This document shows, piece after piece, positions 45,453-57,690 of a DNA stretch of 64,000 nt; the first letter of the stretch is position 1, and each line of letters starts with the position of its first letter. A program made the translations under genes and the position numbers. Under the pieces are notes generated by a model. It was not told where the DNA came from. It did no database searches and was given only the letters and a program-made list of their open reading frames with translations. Location of the stretch: positions 49,871,366 through 49,935,365 of the forward strand of contig CM019717.1 of assembly GCA_009760885.1 (NCBI GenBank), written 5' to 3'. The stretch is from Achatina immaculata (lineage: Eukaryota; Mollusca; Gastropoda; Stylommatophora; Achatinidae).

Positions 45453-45662
45453 GGCACCGACATAACTTTCTTGAACTCCTAAAGCGGATCCAAGCAGCAC
45501 ATTTCTCACTGGGGTCCATACCCTAGGGAAATTCACCGACTTCACATCTGCTATAATTTATCAACGATATTTCCAGAACCATCACTTAAATAACTATGTT
45601 CCCTATCCCTAATAGCTGCGTTTTCTTCCAAGACTCTACAATCAATAAGTTTAATACAGAGC

Positions 45663-45975
45663 AACTTCTTCTTCTTCTTCTTCTATCTCCATGAAACTGC
45701 CAGCTGGTGTTCTTTGCAGTTAACACGGTGAAGATGTTGAGGCAAAGCATAGAGTCCGCCTAGGAGCGGGTTATAACGGCTATAAAAAAAAGCAAGGCGT
45801 GTGCAATGCTTCTTTAGCAGACTCCACCACGCTGGGGAGTATGGCGATTCCTGCTCCGTTTTCCATGCAAGGTCTCTGTTACTATGGCTACCAGCGAGGA
45901 GGTAGAAGAGGATCTTGATTCTGTATGGTTCTCCAGCCCTGATGGTAGCATATCAGCTATGGGTCGCTGATGTTC
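45663..45975 (-). mobile_element. Dispersed repeat C, copy 2
   Basis: Reverse-orientation copy of the repeat at 25786-26105, starting at a (CTT)n run (45665-45683) and containing GCTGGTGTTCTTTGCAG and GCGGGTTATAACGGC. Confidence 0.75.
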
Positions 45976-46717
45976 AAATTGGACAGCGGCTTTGCCCCCT
46001 CCAGTATAGAGTATCTAAAATACACTTAAAAGTGAGCAGTTTAAAGCAGATACCTTATATCTGTAATATTAACTGAGTTACCAGCAAGCAGGCCACGAAA
46101 TAAAAGGCTGGTATATAAACAGTCATAGACTGATACAGCCGGTGGTATATGAATTATTTTAGCTGATGAAGAGAATATACACGCATAAACATACGTAGAA
46201 CATCACTAGATGGTAAAGTACGATAAGTTCCTTCATGTTCATATGCTCAAAGAGAGTTCAGTCCATATGCTCAAAGATATGGACAAAAAGGCGAGACAGG
46301 TCTCCATGAATCTCGCCGTCTGCAGGAGTAACTCAAGCGTGCCCTCACAGCTTTACATTTATACTCTATTTCTGGAGCCAGCTCTAGGTTTCAAAGAACC
46401 TGTAGGAAGTACAGGCTACCAGGATATGTTATAAAGTCTTAGGATCGTTTTAGCAGACTGGGGTTCATTTTTCGTACACAATTTCATGGAAGTCACAAGA
46501 AAAGTAACCTTCTTTTGTTCATATATTCTATTTTGTTTTACATCATATAAATTTAACCTTTATCTTGTTTTACTATTTCTTTGTGCTGTATATGTTTGCA
46601 TGAATAAGGTGAAAATCAAAACGTTTACCACTGGCTTGCTCTGTTAATGAATGACCCTGTTTCTACCTCTTCAGGAAAAAAAAAAACGTTCAGTTTATTT
46701 AATGTAGAATGATTCTC

Positions 46718-46790
46718 AATGTTGTGGCAGGGATTCTTAACGTGGTGGCAGGGATTCTCAACGCGGTGGCAGATGGTTCTTCGGGGAGAC
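46718..46790. repeat. 27-bp tandem repeat
   Basis: Three units of GGTGGCAGGGATTCT(C/T)AACG with slight variation. Confidence 0.85.
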
Positions 46791-47099
46791 ATCGAGTGTA
46801 AGGGAATGATTTTTTTTTTTACAGTGGAATTGTCTACGTTTCAAAAATGGCCAACGTAGAAGAATTTCTAACGGTGAAAATCATTTCTGGATGCTTTAAT
46901 ATATATAGGAGGATTCGGGGAGCTGCCTGGGCTGAAAAGACTGGGACCTGGAACGTGAGAGTCACTGATGTAGAATGTCTTGTAGCTTGCAACAGCCTGT
47001 TCAAATCCTGAAAGTTGTGGTTCGTTGTGCTTTGTCACAAAATCATGGTTTTCCAACTACCTGTATAGAGTTTACCAACATTGTCAAGGCCACATTCTT

Positions 47100-47265
47100 T
47101 TTTTTATCATTACATAAAAGATAAAGCAACCCAATGGCATATCATTGAGGCATGTGGGAGATATGGCGTTAGTGACCTATTTTTAGTTTCCGTCTTGTCG
47201 GCACAAAAGGAGGCCAAGATCCCATTTCCACAGGCATGTCAACTGGAGCACCATTGACCTTTCTC
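47100..47265 (-). mobile_element. SINE family B relic
   Basis: A degenerate match to the body of the family B SINE (GGCGTTAGTGACC, GTCGGCACA and CCCATTTCCACAGGC in the same order). It has no preserved head. Confidence 0.5.
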
Positions 47266-47340
47266 ACGAGGGATACGAATGTTCTGTAGCCTGTTGCGGT
47301 GGTTCTCAAAGTTTATCGGACAGAGGAGTCTTTGACGCAT

Positions 47341-47368
47341 GACAGCACGCACACACGCAGGCACACAT

Positions 47369-47418
<50 letters not shown>

Positions 47419-47420
47419 TA
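47341..47420. repeat. (CGCA)n/(CA)n microsatellite
   Basis: About 12 GCAC units flanked by CA repeats. Confidence 0.95.
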
Positions 47421-47887
47421 CCGCGTCTCTAGATATCAGATTTAAAACATTCAGACATTTCTAGTCTTCTATATAATCTAAGACTTTCTACGATGGCCGC
47501 CACATGGTCTTTCGCAGATTCCAAATATTATGTTGAGCATCTTTTTATGTGTAAATAAGTTTACATTCATTTACTAACTAGAACGTTTATATATTTAAAA
47601 AACCACCACTCGGTTTTTATATTGATTTACGAGATTGCACCCTAAGAAGAGGCTGGTTGAGCATAACACCCAAAGCGCAAATCCAAAACATCACAAGGAT
47701 ATACTTCCCGGGGCACTCTGGCGTTCTTGACAACGAAAAAAATCTGATCAGGTTGTAGCAAGGGCTAACCCACTAGGTAACATCAGTTTGGACAAACAAG
47801 ACATACATCAATTTTCAACCAGAAAATCAAAGAATCTGCGCGCAAAAAAAAAAAAAACCCAAAAAACTCCCCAAAAGTACATACCAC

Positions 47888-48125
47888 GCCCATCATCATC
47901 AGTACAGTACCTACTGGCGTTGGCTATTATGCTTCTCCAGAGTACCCGATTCTTCATGCAGGCCATTAGCTCCGTTGGTGATCTCCTCTCACACCATCTC
48001 GTCAGACTGTCCAGTATCATTTCTCTTTGTCTTCCCCTGGCTCTCCTTCCGCCTGTTTTTCCTGTTGTTACAATATTTTCAACGCCCCCTGTTCTCACTG
48101 CATGTCCGATGAAAGTACATCGGAC
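47888..48125 (-). pseudogene. LINE 3' end, same subfamily as 19345-20492
   Basis: The minus strand encodes GGVENIVTTGKTGGRRARGRQREM, LDSLTRWCERRSPTELMA, RVLWRSIIANASRY and a terminal stop region ending TGATGATG. At the equivalent positions the 19345 copy has TGA in place of the Trp in RVLW, which shows that the 19345 copy is mutated. Head ends at a G18 run (48131-48148). Confidence 0.8.
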
Positions 48126-48386
48126 ACATCGGGGGGGGGGGGGGGGGTCCACGGACCAGCAAATGAATTGGCTCGATTTAAAATAAAAAATTTTAGCATA
48201 ATCTACTTACCTACTTACGTGATGTTTTTGAGGCCATATGAGTGGCCTCAGCGATGTTCATGCCGTAATTCATGAGTGGTTCTATTAACTCCATCCATCC
48301 ATCTTTTCCAGGGTCTTCCTCTTGAACTGTATCCTGTAGTTCTTTGGTTGAAGGCCTTCTCTGCTGGCTGTATATGCGGCATTAAT

Positions 48387-48440
48387 GAGAATTAAGTAGT
48401 TTAGCCATTTAATGAGAAATGGCTAAACTACTTAATTCTC
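48387..48440. repeat. Perfect 24-bp inverted repeat with 6-nt loop
   Basis: Arm 48387-48410 (GAGAATTAAGTAGTTTAGCC...) is exactly complementary to 48417-48440, with loop AATGAG. No TIR-type transposon signature was seen around it. Confidence 0.95.
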
Positions 48441-49561
48441 TGTTTCTGTGTGTAGTGTAGGCATGGTGTAGTCCACGCTAAATGTGTTTCTTATCTTGTC
48501 CCTCCTAGTGACGAGGATCTGATGGGACTAGCATCATCTGGGCTCCATTTATTGCTTTATATTTAATAAGGTGCCCACAGCTCTTCTCAGGCCGAAAACG
48601 GAGTCCGCAGCAAAAGCAGTTTAATAACCACTGATCTACATGCTCATCTTAACAATGTCATGCCGTCATCACGAAACTTTGACCGCGGCTGAAGCTGCTA
48701 ATGAAAGTTAAAAGCTCTCCAGTTGCAGGTAGACCGCACAACGGCAGCAAGAAAATCAGCGACATCGTTTTCACTTTAACAGCTTCCAGGTTACACTCAG
48801 GAATGTAGATAATTTCTTGGACGCAATCCCAAGCTGGTAGTGTCCCAGCACTACAACTGTGGCTTTCTAACCGCTATTGTTTTCTTTCTTTTCTTTCTCT
48901 ATTTTTTTTTCCTAACGCCGCATCATATTTATCCTTTTAGCTCAGTGTTTCTCAGTCTTTTTTGTTTTTACCCCTTGCGCTCTTTTCACCTTGTATCAGA
49001 ATGTAATTCCAAGACTGACTCAGAAGGTAGAACTCTAAATAACATACTTATATTTCAACAGTTTGAATCTGTCAATCTGCGGCCCCAGTTCCTACCCGAA
49101 ATCATAAAAGTTCCCCCCCCCCCCTTTTTTTTTCTCTCTCTCTGTGGGTGGGTGGGTGGGGGGAGGGAGGGAAAGAATGTATGTGTGTGTGTGTGAGAGA
49201 GAGAAAGAAGAAGAAGAAGAAAAGGGAGGGGGACATTTCCCATTGGTTGAGAACACCTTCCGTAACTAATCTGATAAAGGGGAGTGAATCTAACAGCACA
49301 GGATATTAGTAACTTAGATCGTCTCCCTTTTCATGTCTTTACATCACTCAGCAGAAGGTACTGTTGTTAATAGCATTTCTTTGACGTCTGATCAAACTCG
49401 GAGAACGAGCGTCTCATGTAAGCTTTATAAATTTACGGTAATTAAGTACTGGTCAAGATCCTTAGATGGCGAAGTTATTTTAGAGTAGGAAATATATCCA
49501 TCTCTTTTTGTGTGACTCCCGGCTAGGGTCAGACGAAATGAACTTACGCGGTTTCAAATTT

Positions 49562-49700
49562 CAGTCAGTCATTCATTTGCATGTCCCTTGCGGAATTTTG
49601 CCTCCCTAACAGCTCCCCTGTAAGCCCCTCTGATGTAAGCAAGATGCCCTGCTGCTGATGTATCCACTTGCAGACTTTCAACGATGTCTTACAGCCATGG
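49562..49700 (-). pseudogene. LINE 3' end relic (same family as 23718-23952)
   Basis: CATTCATTTGCATGTCCCTT followed by GCCTCCCTAACAGC and GATGTCTTACAGCC matches the complement of the LINE tail at 23718-23952, with about 15% divergence. Confidence 0.75.
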
Positions 49701-50441
49701 TTTTAAATTGACCACTACAATGATATAAGTATAACGTTCAGTGGTCGCTTTAAGAGGCCAAACGTTATATGAGAGACATAGTTTTGATTTCTTTTTTAAC
49801 ACTTTAGATTTGCTTGCTTAATCTAACACGTTTGTGTTTCCGGATTTCTCACGCATTTTCTAGCATTTTAGACTTTCTGCACGAGTTTCATGTGCTCGTC
49901 TTTCTCAAAGTTTTAACAGCAATTTTTTTTAAAGAGTTCATATTAGATTCTTTTTTTAAAACTTTACCTGACATTTTTTTGTTGTTGTGTTTCTGGATAT
50001 TACTAAAAATAGAAAGAAGGAAAGAATGTAATTCCCGTAATATTTTACTCTTGTGCAAGCCCCGTACTGAAGTCTTATACATGTTCAATGTTTTAGAATT
50101 TAAAAAAAAATCAGTAAAAGGAGAGCGGTTTTTCGTTGTTTTTTTTTTGTGTGGATTTGCTTTTCATGTACAATTTTTTTTCCTTCCAAGTTTTTAGTTT
50201 TGCTAAAATCTGGATCGCTCTTGTCAGATGTCATCAGTTTCGCGCTAAAAAAAAACAAACTTACCAATAAAAATATGAGTAAAAATGATTTTAAAATATA
50301 CTTTTCATTTTTAGATTGAATGTAGTAAAACGTTTTTAAAAAATGATGATGAATTTCAGTAAATAAAAGGATGTAGTTAATTTGAAGTTTAATTATCAAG
50401 CAACCCGAAAGTTACAAATATAACATTTAATGTAGTATAAA

Positions 50442-50505
<64 letters not shown>

Positions 50506-50530
50506 GTCTGTCTGTCTGTCTGTCTGTCTG
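50442..50530. repeat. (TATC)n-(TGTC)n composite microsatellite
   Basis: About 16 TATC units followed by six TGTC units. Confidence 0.95.
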
Positions 50531-50570
50531 TATATGTTTGCATGTACAAGTAATTGTGGAATTTCTTTCT

Positions 50571-50762
50571 GGTACACACGGAAAAAGGCCCCGGGATTAA
50601 CCCAGCCTCTGAAAATGGGTACCGGAGAAATCTGGGAAGGTGAAAGCGGCCAGGGCGTGATACCGACCACATCAGACTTTGATGTGTCGAAAGTCGCGGA
50701 AGTACGGACCTATCACCGTATTCTCCAGTATGCCTTAATGGCACGGAAATTGGGATTTTACC
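50571..50762 (+). mobile_element. SINE family A, head-truncated
   Basis: The plus strand matches the body and tail of family A (GGTACCGGAGAAATCTGGGA, GGCCAGGGCGTGATACCGAC, TGGCACGGAAATTGGGATTT). The tRNA-like head is missing. Confidence 0.8.
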
Positions 50763-50878
50763 TTTTTATGTACATGAGTTATTGTTTGAATAATCCTGCC
50801 AAACTTCAGTTAGAAGTGGTTTTCTAAAAAGCAGTGGTAGAAGTTATACTATTATACCTTTCCATAGTACCCGATTCC

Positions 50879-51081
50879 CCCCCCCCTCCTCCTTTTTTTT
50901 GGGTCTCTCCCGCTTTTCTCATACATTCTTCATTAGTATGCCCGTGACCCCCCCCCCCTTTTTTTTATTGGTCTCTCCCACTTTTCTCATACATTCTTCA
51001 TTAGTATGCCCGTGACCCACCCCCCCCCCTTTTTTTTTGGTCTCCCGCTTTTCTCATACATTCTTCATTAGTATGCCCGGG
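50879..51081 (-). repeat. Three tandem ~67-bp units of LINE fragment plus C/T tract
   Basis: Each unit is a C8-11/T8-9 homopolymer followed by GGTCTC(TC)CC(A/G)CTTTTCTC and ATACATTCTTCATTAGTATG. The non-homopolymer part is the antisense of the LINE codons for TNEECMR(R/K)AG, also found at 19280-19329. Confidence 0.85.
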
Positions 51082-51082
51082 G

Positions 51083-51425
51083 GGTAAAGACGCTGTCCGA
51101 ATTAGGCAATCAGCGACCCATAACTGATAAGCTAGCGTAAGGATTAGCGAACCATAGCTGACCAAGACCCTGCCCCACGTCTCCATTGGTACTCCCAGTA
51201 GCAGGCCTAGTCTGGCTAACGGAGGAGGGATCGCCATAGTCCCTATGGTGCTGGAGTCTGCTGAAGAAGTATTGCACCCCCCCCCCCGCTTTTTAGCTGC
51301 ACTCCAGGACTGAAAAAATAGCTGCCATAACCCGCTTCGATGTTGTGCATCAACACCTTCACAGCATCGACTGCAAAGAACACCAGCTCGCAGTTACAAG
51401 GAGATAGCACAAGACAAGAAATTAA
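51083..51425 (+). mobile_element. Dispersed repeat C, copy 3
   Basis: Same orientation as 25786-26105 (ATAGCTGCCATAACCCGCTT, GGAGATAGCACAAGACAAG). It begins at the end of the triple LINE unit. Confidence 0.8.
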
Positions 51426-52229
51426 TATGCCCAGAGAAGTAGAGAAAAAAAAAGCTATTCTGGAGAAGTTGCAGTATTTTTCCGCGTTCGCCCTCGGAAA
51501 GACGTGGCTCACCTTGTGTCCTGGTCTGCAACTAGGCTGTGATATCTACGTATTTCGGCCGGACACATTCGTCTTCTGGACAGAGTATTTTTAGGATCAG
51601 GTTTGTTGACCATTTCGATTATTTACTTGGCCCGACTAGCGGTCTTTTACCAGAGACACCACATGAAGGTGGAACACTGTCTCGGTCAGCGTTTGGTTTG
51701 CCAACCCTGACACAAGCAGAAACCTGTGAACCGCCGACCTCTGTCTCACTTGCACAACAAAAATAAAGACTAGGTCCTATTCTAAGCACCATTTATCAGT
51801 TGAAAACATCCGTGCCCCACCAAAACTCACTCTCGTCTGTTGCCAAGAAACTAAATAAAGTGCGCAGCTTAGTAGGTCGATAATTATTGCTCTTTTTAGA
51901 TCCCATACGTCGACGGTCTGATACGGTTCTGTGTACACATCAAGGAGGAATGCAATCTTTCGAGCAAGAACATATTAACCATTAAGCGCACTAAGGACGA
52001 TGTTAAGGCACCGGTAGAAGAGGGATCACCACAGAGTTCTGTGTTTTTTTTTCGTCATGCTATTATTCTGGTCTTAACTAACCACTATCACACTTGATGA
52101 CTTTTTAAAAAGATGAATAATCTGCTAATACAGCAAAAACAGATCGGTAAAAGTGAAATGTTACTAAACGTTTTGAATAATTTCAGCACTTGTAATGAAA
52201 ACATTTGGGAGATGTTTATCCTAAAAATA

Positions 52230-52668
52230 TTCGTTCCATTTTAATATATGCAGCCGAAAGATCAAGAACCAATCAGAGAAATGAGAGTAAACTGAAAAGA
52301 TTTGAAGGAAGATGCTTCATAAAAATTTTAAGAATACACTGGGAAGAGCACGTGACTAGTGAGGAAATAACCAAACGAACAGGCATTGAGAACATCACTA
52401 AAGATGTCAAAAGATGAAGATGGAAATGGCTGGGCCACATACTACGAATGGAATGAACAAAACACCCATATACCGCCTTAACTTGGACACCGCAAAGGAA
52501 AAGAAAGATGGGCAGGCCATTGAAAACATGGAGACGCACAATACAGGAAGAACTAAAAGAAGCAGGGAAGACATGGTTTGAGATGTCCCGACTTGGTCAG
52601 GACAGGACTGGCTGGAGACCCTTTTTTGATGCCTTAAGTTCCATTGGGAGTACAGAAGACTGATGATG
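52230..52668 (+). pseudogene. LINE ORF2 C-terminal fragment
   Basis: The plus strand encodes LKRFEGRCFIKILRIHWEEHV, then RWKWLGHILRME, and after shifts RTIQEELKEAGKTWFEMS, DRTGWRPFFDALSS and a stop followed by TGATGATGA. This is the closing domain of an RTE/CR1-like LINE; at least one stop (52415) and one frameshift. Confidence 0.78.
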
Positions 52669-52774
52669 ATTACCTAAACGATGAGGCTACAGACGTATCA
52701 CGTTTTTTGTTTCTTCTTCTAGTGTTTGTGTGTGCTATTTTATTCAAAACTTATGTTACCTGTGTGTCATTATC

Positions 52775-52850
52775 ATCTCATGTTTTGTAACCCCCCCCCC
52801 CCGCCTCAACTCACGGGCAATCATCCCCATTTCATGCTACCTTTGCTGTC
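52775..52850 (+). mobile_element. Short piece of the Tx1-type LINE 3' UTR
   Basis: CGGGCAATCATCCCCATTTCA matches (as sense) the 3' UTR of the LINE at 37112-37400. It sits beside a C14 run. Fragment only. Confidence 0.5.
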
Positions 52851-53204
52851 AGCTTTGACGCTGTTATTGACTGAATGTCAATAAACTTCGATAAAACCAA
52901 TTAAGAAACGTACCAGAGAAAGATACTTAACGAGGACATGGACCAAAAGTAGATACATAAAGTTCCTACCACCATCTTTTATAAAGTTGTTGATAAAAAC
53001 TACGAGCCCATGCAGGAGGAATGAAAGAAATATGTACAGAAACAACAGATTTTCTCATCTAAGTTGCGTACCACATAGTGTCCGTTCATCGAAGGTGGAA
53101 GATGTCAGCGCTTTCAAAACACATCAGCAATTTATTCAATGTCCGTCATGAGATTAGTGCATCACCTCCCCACCCACCCCCACCCCCATAAGTACAAGAT
53201 TCAG

Positions 53205-53236
<32 letters not shown>
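53205..53236. repeat. (ATC)n microsatellite
   Basis: Nine to ten ATC units. Confidence 0.95.
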
Positions 53237-53765
53237 GTGCCTTCTCCCCAAGCAAGAGTGACCTAATAGATCTCCAGTTTCCTCTGCCCCTTGACTTCAC
53301 CGCAGACCGTGGCAAGCTCAGTCCTGTCTGCATCCTGGCATTGTCAGAACATCTGTATCGTTGTCATCCTCTTGCTCTTTTTTCTTCCGATTTTTTTTTT
53401 ACCATTGCTTTCATTATTGCTTTACGGTTTTTTTATCTGACCGAAAATACTTCACTTGTTTCATTTTTATAAAAAAAAAATATTTTTCTTTTCAGCTTCA
53501 ATTGATTTAATACTTCTTTTCCTTTCTGCGAAACAATCAACTATTGCTAAACATCATGAAATAAATTCAGGAAAGAAAACTGAGTATTCGTTTTCAGATG
53601 TTGACTTTAACTTGTGCATTCCACAACATTTAAAGCATTAAAATAAAAACACTCGAGAGTTCATTTTTTTAAAAACAAATCAGGCACTGTATAACTCTAA
53701 AAGATCAGCCATGAAACTACCGTTCAAGACAGCCTGGATACACCGCCTTTGCTAAGAATATGTGC

Positions 53766-53965
53766 TTCGTCTTGGAATTGCTAGCTTCTTTGCAGCTGAT
53801 ACGATGACGATGCTGAGGGCCAACATCACAGTGGATTTGGAGCAGATTAAGGCGGTTATTTTTTCAGTCCCTGAATGGAGATAAAAAGCATAGGCGTGTG
53901 CAATACTTCTTTAGCAGAGTCCACCACCACGAGGACTACGACGAACCTGGCCTTGTTATGAGCCA
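53766..53965 (-). mobile_element. Dispersed repeat C, copy 4
   Basis: Reverse orientation; diverged. Shares CTTTGCAGCTGATACGATGA and GCAATACTTCTTTAGCAGAG with the other copies. Confidence 0.65.
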
Positions 53966-54737
53966 CTTTCCTCTCTACTATTTCCCTTCGCTTATTTTGA
54001 ACTGGGTTTGACTGCATGTGTTATTTTTTTAAAAAATGTTAATATGGCGAATTTAACGTTCCATTCGTTACACTTCTGACGAGAGCAAATGAAATTTTGC
54101 CCAAATTGAAGAGTGTAGTTGTTTCGTTCTCGTGATAAAGCGAGAAGTTGTGTAGTTTGTGGCTGTTTCGTTCTCGTGATAAAGCCAGAAGTTGTGTAGT
54201 TTTGCTCTTCGCGTTTAAGAGATGCGTGTCTCTCGGTTATATTTATCTTCTTCAGGAAGTTCGTGTGCTCAGTGAACTGCGCTTTTTTTCGACAGAGCTT
54301 TAGCGGGTATACATTCGGAAAATATCTACAGATATATATCCATAGCACCAAGCGTGACGGTGATGAAAGAGCGATCTGTTCTTTTATCAGTGTTTTATCT
54401 TTTCGTTCTTTTGCCTTATTCAACATGGAGTAGGGTTCACGAGGTTATGGCGTAGGACTTATCTTGTATGGCTGAACAGACGCTGGTAATGAAATGTCTA
54501 GGTGATGATAAACTGCGGAAAAAAGACTAAGCTGAAGAGCCGGCACATCATCAGTCATCATCATCTGCTATGCAGATAGGTGCTGGCAGATCTTCTTGAG
54601 TTTGACTGTGTTTAGAACTTACGATTAAAATGTAGCTATTATTTTCCATATGCCCATTGGTTGGCCAATTTTCTTTTTTTTTCTGTATGTTTTCCTTTTT
54701 TTTTTGTCTTTATTGCCTTGATGATAGTAGTAGCCAT

Positions 54738-54870
54738 AGAAAATGTCTTCTTCTTCTTGGAACTACGAGCTGGTGTTCTTTGCAGCTGGTGTAGCGAAGA
54801 TGTTGGGGCACAGAATCGTGTTGACCTAGGAGTTGGTTATGGCTGCTACTTTTTTTCAGTTTCTGTGTGA
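54738..54870 (-). mobile_element. Dispersed repeat C, copy 5 (partial)
   Basis: Reverse orientation, starting at (CTT)n and containing GAGCTGGTGTTCTTTGCAGC and GAGTTGGTTATGGCTGCTAC. Only the first third remains. Confidence 0.65.
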
Positions 54871-55057
54871 AGATTAGAAAAGCAAGGGGATGTGCAAGTC
54901 TATAAGCTGTTAAATAACGATATCTTAAGTTGCTGGAGACGTAATGGTAAAGATAAAATTAGACACGCTAGCAGATAAAGGTTGACCATGTTAAAACGCG
55001 GATAAGGAAAAGGTAAAAAAAAAATCTAAGAAGGAATTAGTAGAGGTATGTTATAAA

Positions 55058-55565
55058 GAGGCAGCCTGGTTGGCTGAGTTGCTAGGCACTCGGTCTGCTA
55101 ATCCGGTGGTACCGGGTTTAAGTTCTAGCACTAGGAATCTTTTCTGGTACCACCCCGCCAAAAAGGCTCCGGGGTCCACCCAGCCTCTAAAAATGGGTAA
55201 CGGCAAAAGTAAACACTGTCATGCTTTACATGCACATATGGATATGGTGTTAGTGCCCACATTTTCATTGAACTGTCAGCACACTAGAGGGTGATGTGGT
55301 CAGCATCACGCCTGGCCGTCCTTCCTTCCCCAACTCCAGAAGAAGTCGGGGACCCATTTCAACAGCTGGGTGACTGCGGAGCCTCAAGCCAGATTTGAAC
55401 CCCCGACCGGTCACCACCCAAACGCCCAGAGAAATCTGGGAAGGTAAATGTGCCATAGCGTGATACTGACTACATCATACTTTCAATGTGAAGGTCTTGG
55501 AAATATGGGCCTAACACCGTATCCCCAATTTGCCTTAATGACATGGAAACAGGGATTTTACATTA
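55058..55565 (+). mobile_element. SINE family A with intact head, split by a family B SINE
   Basis: The head (GGTTGGCTGAGTTGCTAGGC A-box region; CGGGTTTAAGTTC B-box region) and linker occupy 55058-55203. The remaining body and tail (AGAGAAATCTGGGAAGGTAA to ACATGGAAACAGGGATTTTA) occupy 55429-55565. The interruption is a SINE of family B. This is the most complete family A copy in the plus orientation. Confidence 0.85.
55204..55428 (-). mobile_element. SINE family B nested in SINE family A
   Basis: Minus-strand B box GGGTTCAAATCTGG, then GCTGTTGAAATGGGTCC and the GGCCAGGCGTGATGCTGACC core. Slightly head-truncated. No clean target duplication recognised. Confidence 0.8.
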
Positions 55566-56239
55566 CCTATGCTACAATTAAATAACATCTGTTATCAAAA
55601 TATCTGAAGCGGTGATGTGGGGCATAAAAAAAAGTTGAGAAACACTGATCTAGCGTGATAGCATGATATGCTTCTTTCTTTCCGTATTTATGAATATCAT
55701 TATAATGTCATGTGAAGCAAGACGGTATAAATTACTTCTCCCTTGTATTCGTCATTCGTGTCATGCTACTAGCAAAGAATTAATTGGAAAACGCGAACTT
55801 CCTTATGACAAATTTACATTGTTTTGTTTTATGGCAAATATACTGCATGAGCATGCAGGGTTAATTACGATTTATTTTGATCTAATCTTTAATTTACCGA
55901 TTTCCACGAACAGTCGCTGCAGCTGTAAAGCACCTTTAATCAGTTCCTTAACATTCATTATAATCGTTCCTTCCTTAGTTGGAACCATTTTATGGATATC
56001 TCCTTTGCACAGAATTTCCTGGAACTGACCTATTTTCTTTCAGTGTTCTCAACAGGCCAGTGCAGAAATAAAGCTCATTTTTGTACTAGCGTATAAATAA
56101 ATACTACATTGCCAATCCCTCAGTGACACTTACATACTCATGTATAGTTGCCCCCCCCCCCCCGGTTCATTTATTGTGTTATATCTCATCAGAATTCTCT
56201 ATCTGTTTATTCTCACAAACGACATCAATCCGTCTTTCC

Positions 56240-56330
56240 GTTTATGTCAGTCAGTCATTTGCGTGCCCTTGCGGAGCTTTGCCCCCCCCCCCAGCCCAAC
56301 AGCTCTCCTCTCGTTTATGCAGCGTTAGGA
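56240..56330 (-). pseudogene. LINE 3' end relic
   Basis: CAGTCATTTGCGTGCCCTTG and CGGAGCTTTGCC, with a C11 run, match the complement of the GHANE-type LINE end at 23718-23952. Confidence 0.6.
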
Positions 56331-57093
56331 AAATAGCTGCACAAAAAATGTTAATATTTTATGGGATACTAAACTGACATAACACCATGTAACCCAGTTT
56401 CCGGCTTCCTTACCCCCTGTCGTCTGCTCTTTGAACCTCACGACCCTTTCGCGGGGATTTACTGTTTAATTCCAAAGTGGGGGATTTTGCTCAGAAAACA
56501 AGAAATAGTCTTGGAAGATTATTTATTTAGACGTGAGTATTCCAATTCTCAATTTCTAACACTTGTAAAAAAACATAGTTTGTTTTATTTACTATATATA
56601 CTTCTAACCGTACATGTAGAGCAAAGTTCACACACCTGACATCCTCGTCAACTTTTACGATCGATTAAGCCCACAAAGTGAACTCGTACTGTTCGCTTAA
56701 GGGTTTATAAAACTTGTGTAACTTGAAGTCCAGGAGGGGAATGGATTATCCGCTGGATTTGCGATCCATTTTCTGTGAATCTAACAATCAGCAGATGAAA
56801 TAAACTGCGATACTGGCGAAGGCCCAAAAGCAGTGAAGGAAACCAGTGAGAGTCCAATGTTTGCTTGAAAACGTTCTTATTTCTTATAATAATGTCAGTT
56901 ATGTTTGCAGTTATGACAGTGTTCTGCGGGTAAGGAACTGAGGGATGAGGCCTCCTAGAAAAATACTGTAAGTCGGTTCACAGCCCACATGTATACGCCA
57001 TTGATAAGCCAGAGAACACAGTTATGTAGGATTAGACCTCGATGTAGACAACTCCTAGACAAAGTACTTAGTGAGACGTGAGAGAAAAAAAAT

Positions 57094-57176
57094 CGCAAGA
57101 GAATTACCTGGGATTTGAACTACGGACTCCGGTAGGACGAGCAGCCGTCTAGCCACGAGAGGACAAGCCAACCAGT
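57094..57176 (-). other. tRNA-like sequence (probable SINE head)
   Basis: The minus strand has an A-box-like CGTGGCTAGACGGCTGC and a B-box GTAGTTCAAATCCC about 35 bp apart, followed by an A-rich stretch. No cloverleaf acceptor pairing was seen, so a tRNA gene is unlikely. Confidence 0.5.
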
Positions 57177-57596
57177 TTTCATTCACTACGCCCCCCTCCC
57201 CCAAACATGCACACACATACACACCTCACACTGGGTCTGCTAAAAGAGAATAAGAAGTTCATCTTATTCATGTTGTTGGATTTCTTAAGCAACAGTGAAT
57301 AGCTGTTGTGACCAGTGTTGTGGTGAACAACTTGGGGAAAAACAAACATCCCATAGGATGATGGATGTGTTACTGTCACTTTCCATTTCTTTATGCAGGT
57401 GAAATATGTGGTTAAAATATCAGCACATTTCACCATGCCATTTCTTTCCCATTTGATCATCCTGCAGCAACACAGTGGTCTTTTGCTAGGCACATTATGT
57501 GAAATGGCAATAATCTTGACCCGATATATATCACATATATGATGACACATTGAGAGGACTACAAAGGTCAGCCCATGACAGAAATGTTGTGAGATT

Positions 57597-57690
57597 ATTG
57601 GCTGAAACTTGTTTCTCAGGTAGTGAATATTGGCTGAAACCTGTTCCTCAGGTAGTGAATATTGGCTGAAACATATGCTCCAAGTAGTTT
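57597..57690. repeat. 32-bp tandem repeat
   Basis: Nearly three units of ATTGGCTGAAACTTGTTTCT-type sequence. They create the internal repeats in the minus-strand 231-codon ORF over this region. Confidence 0.85.
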
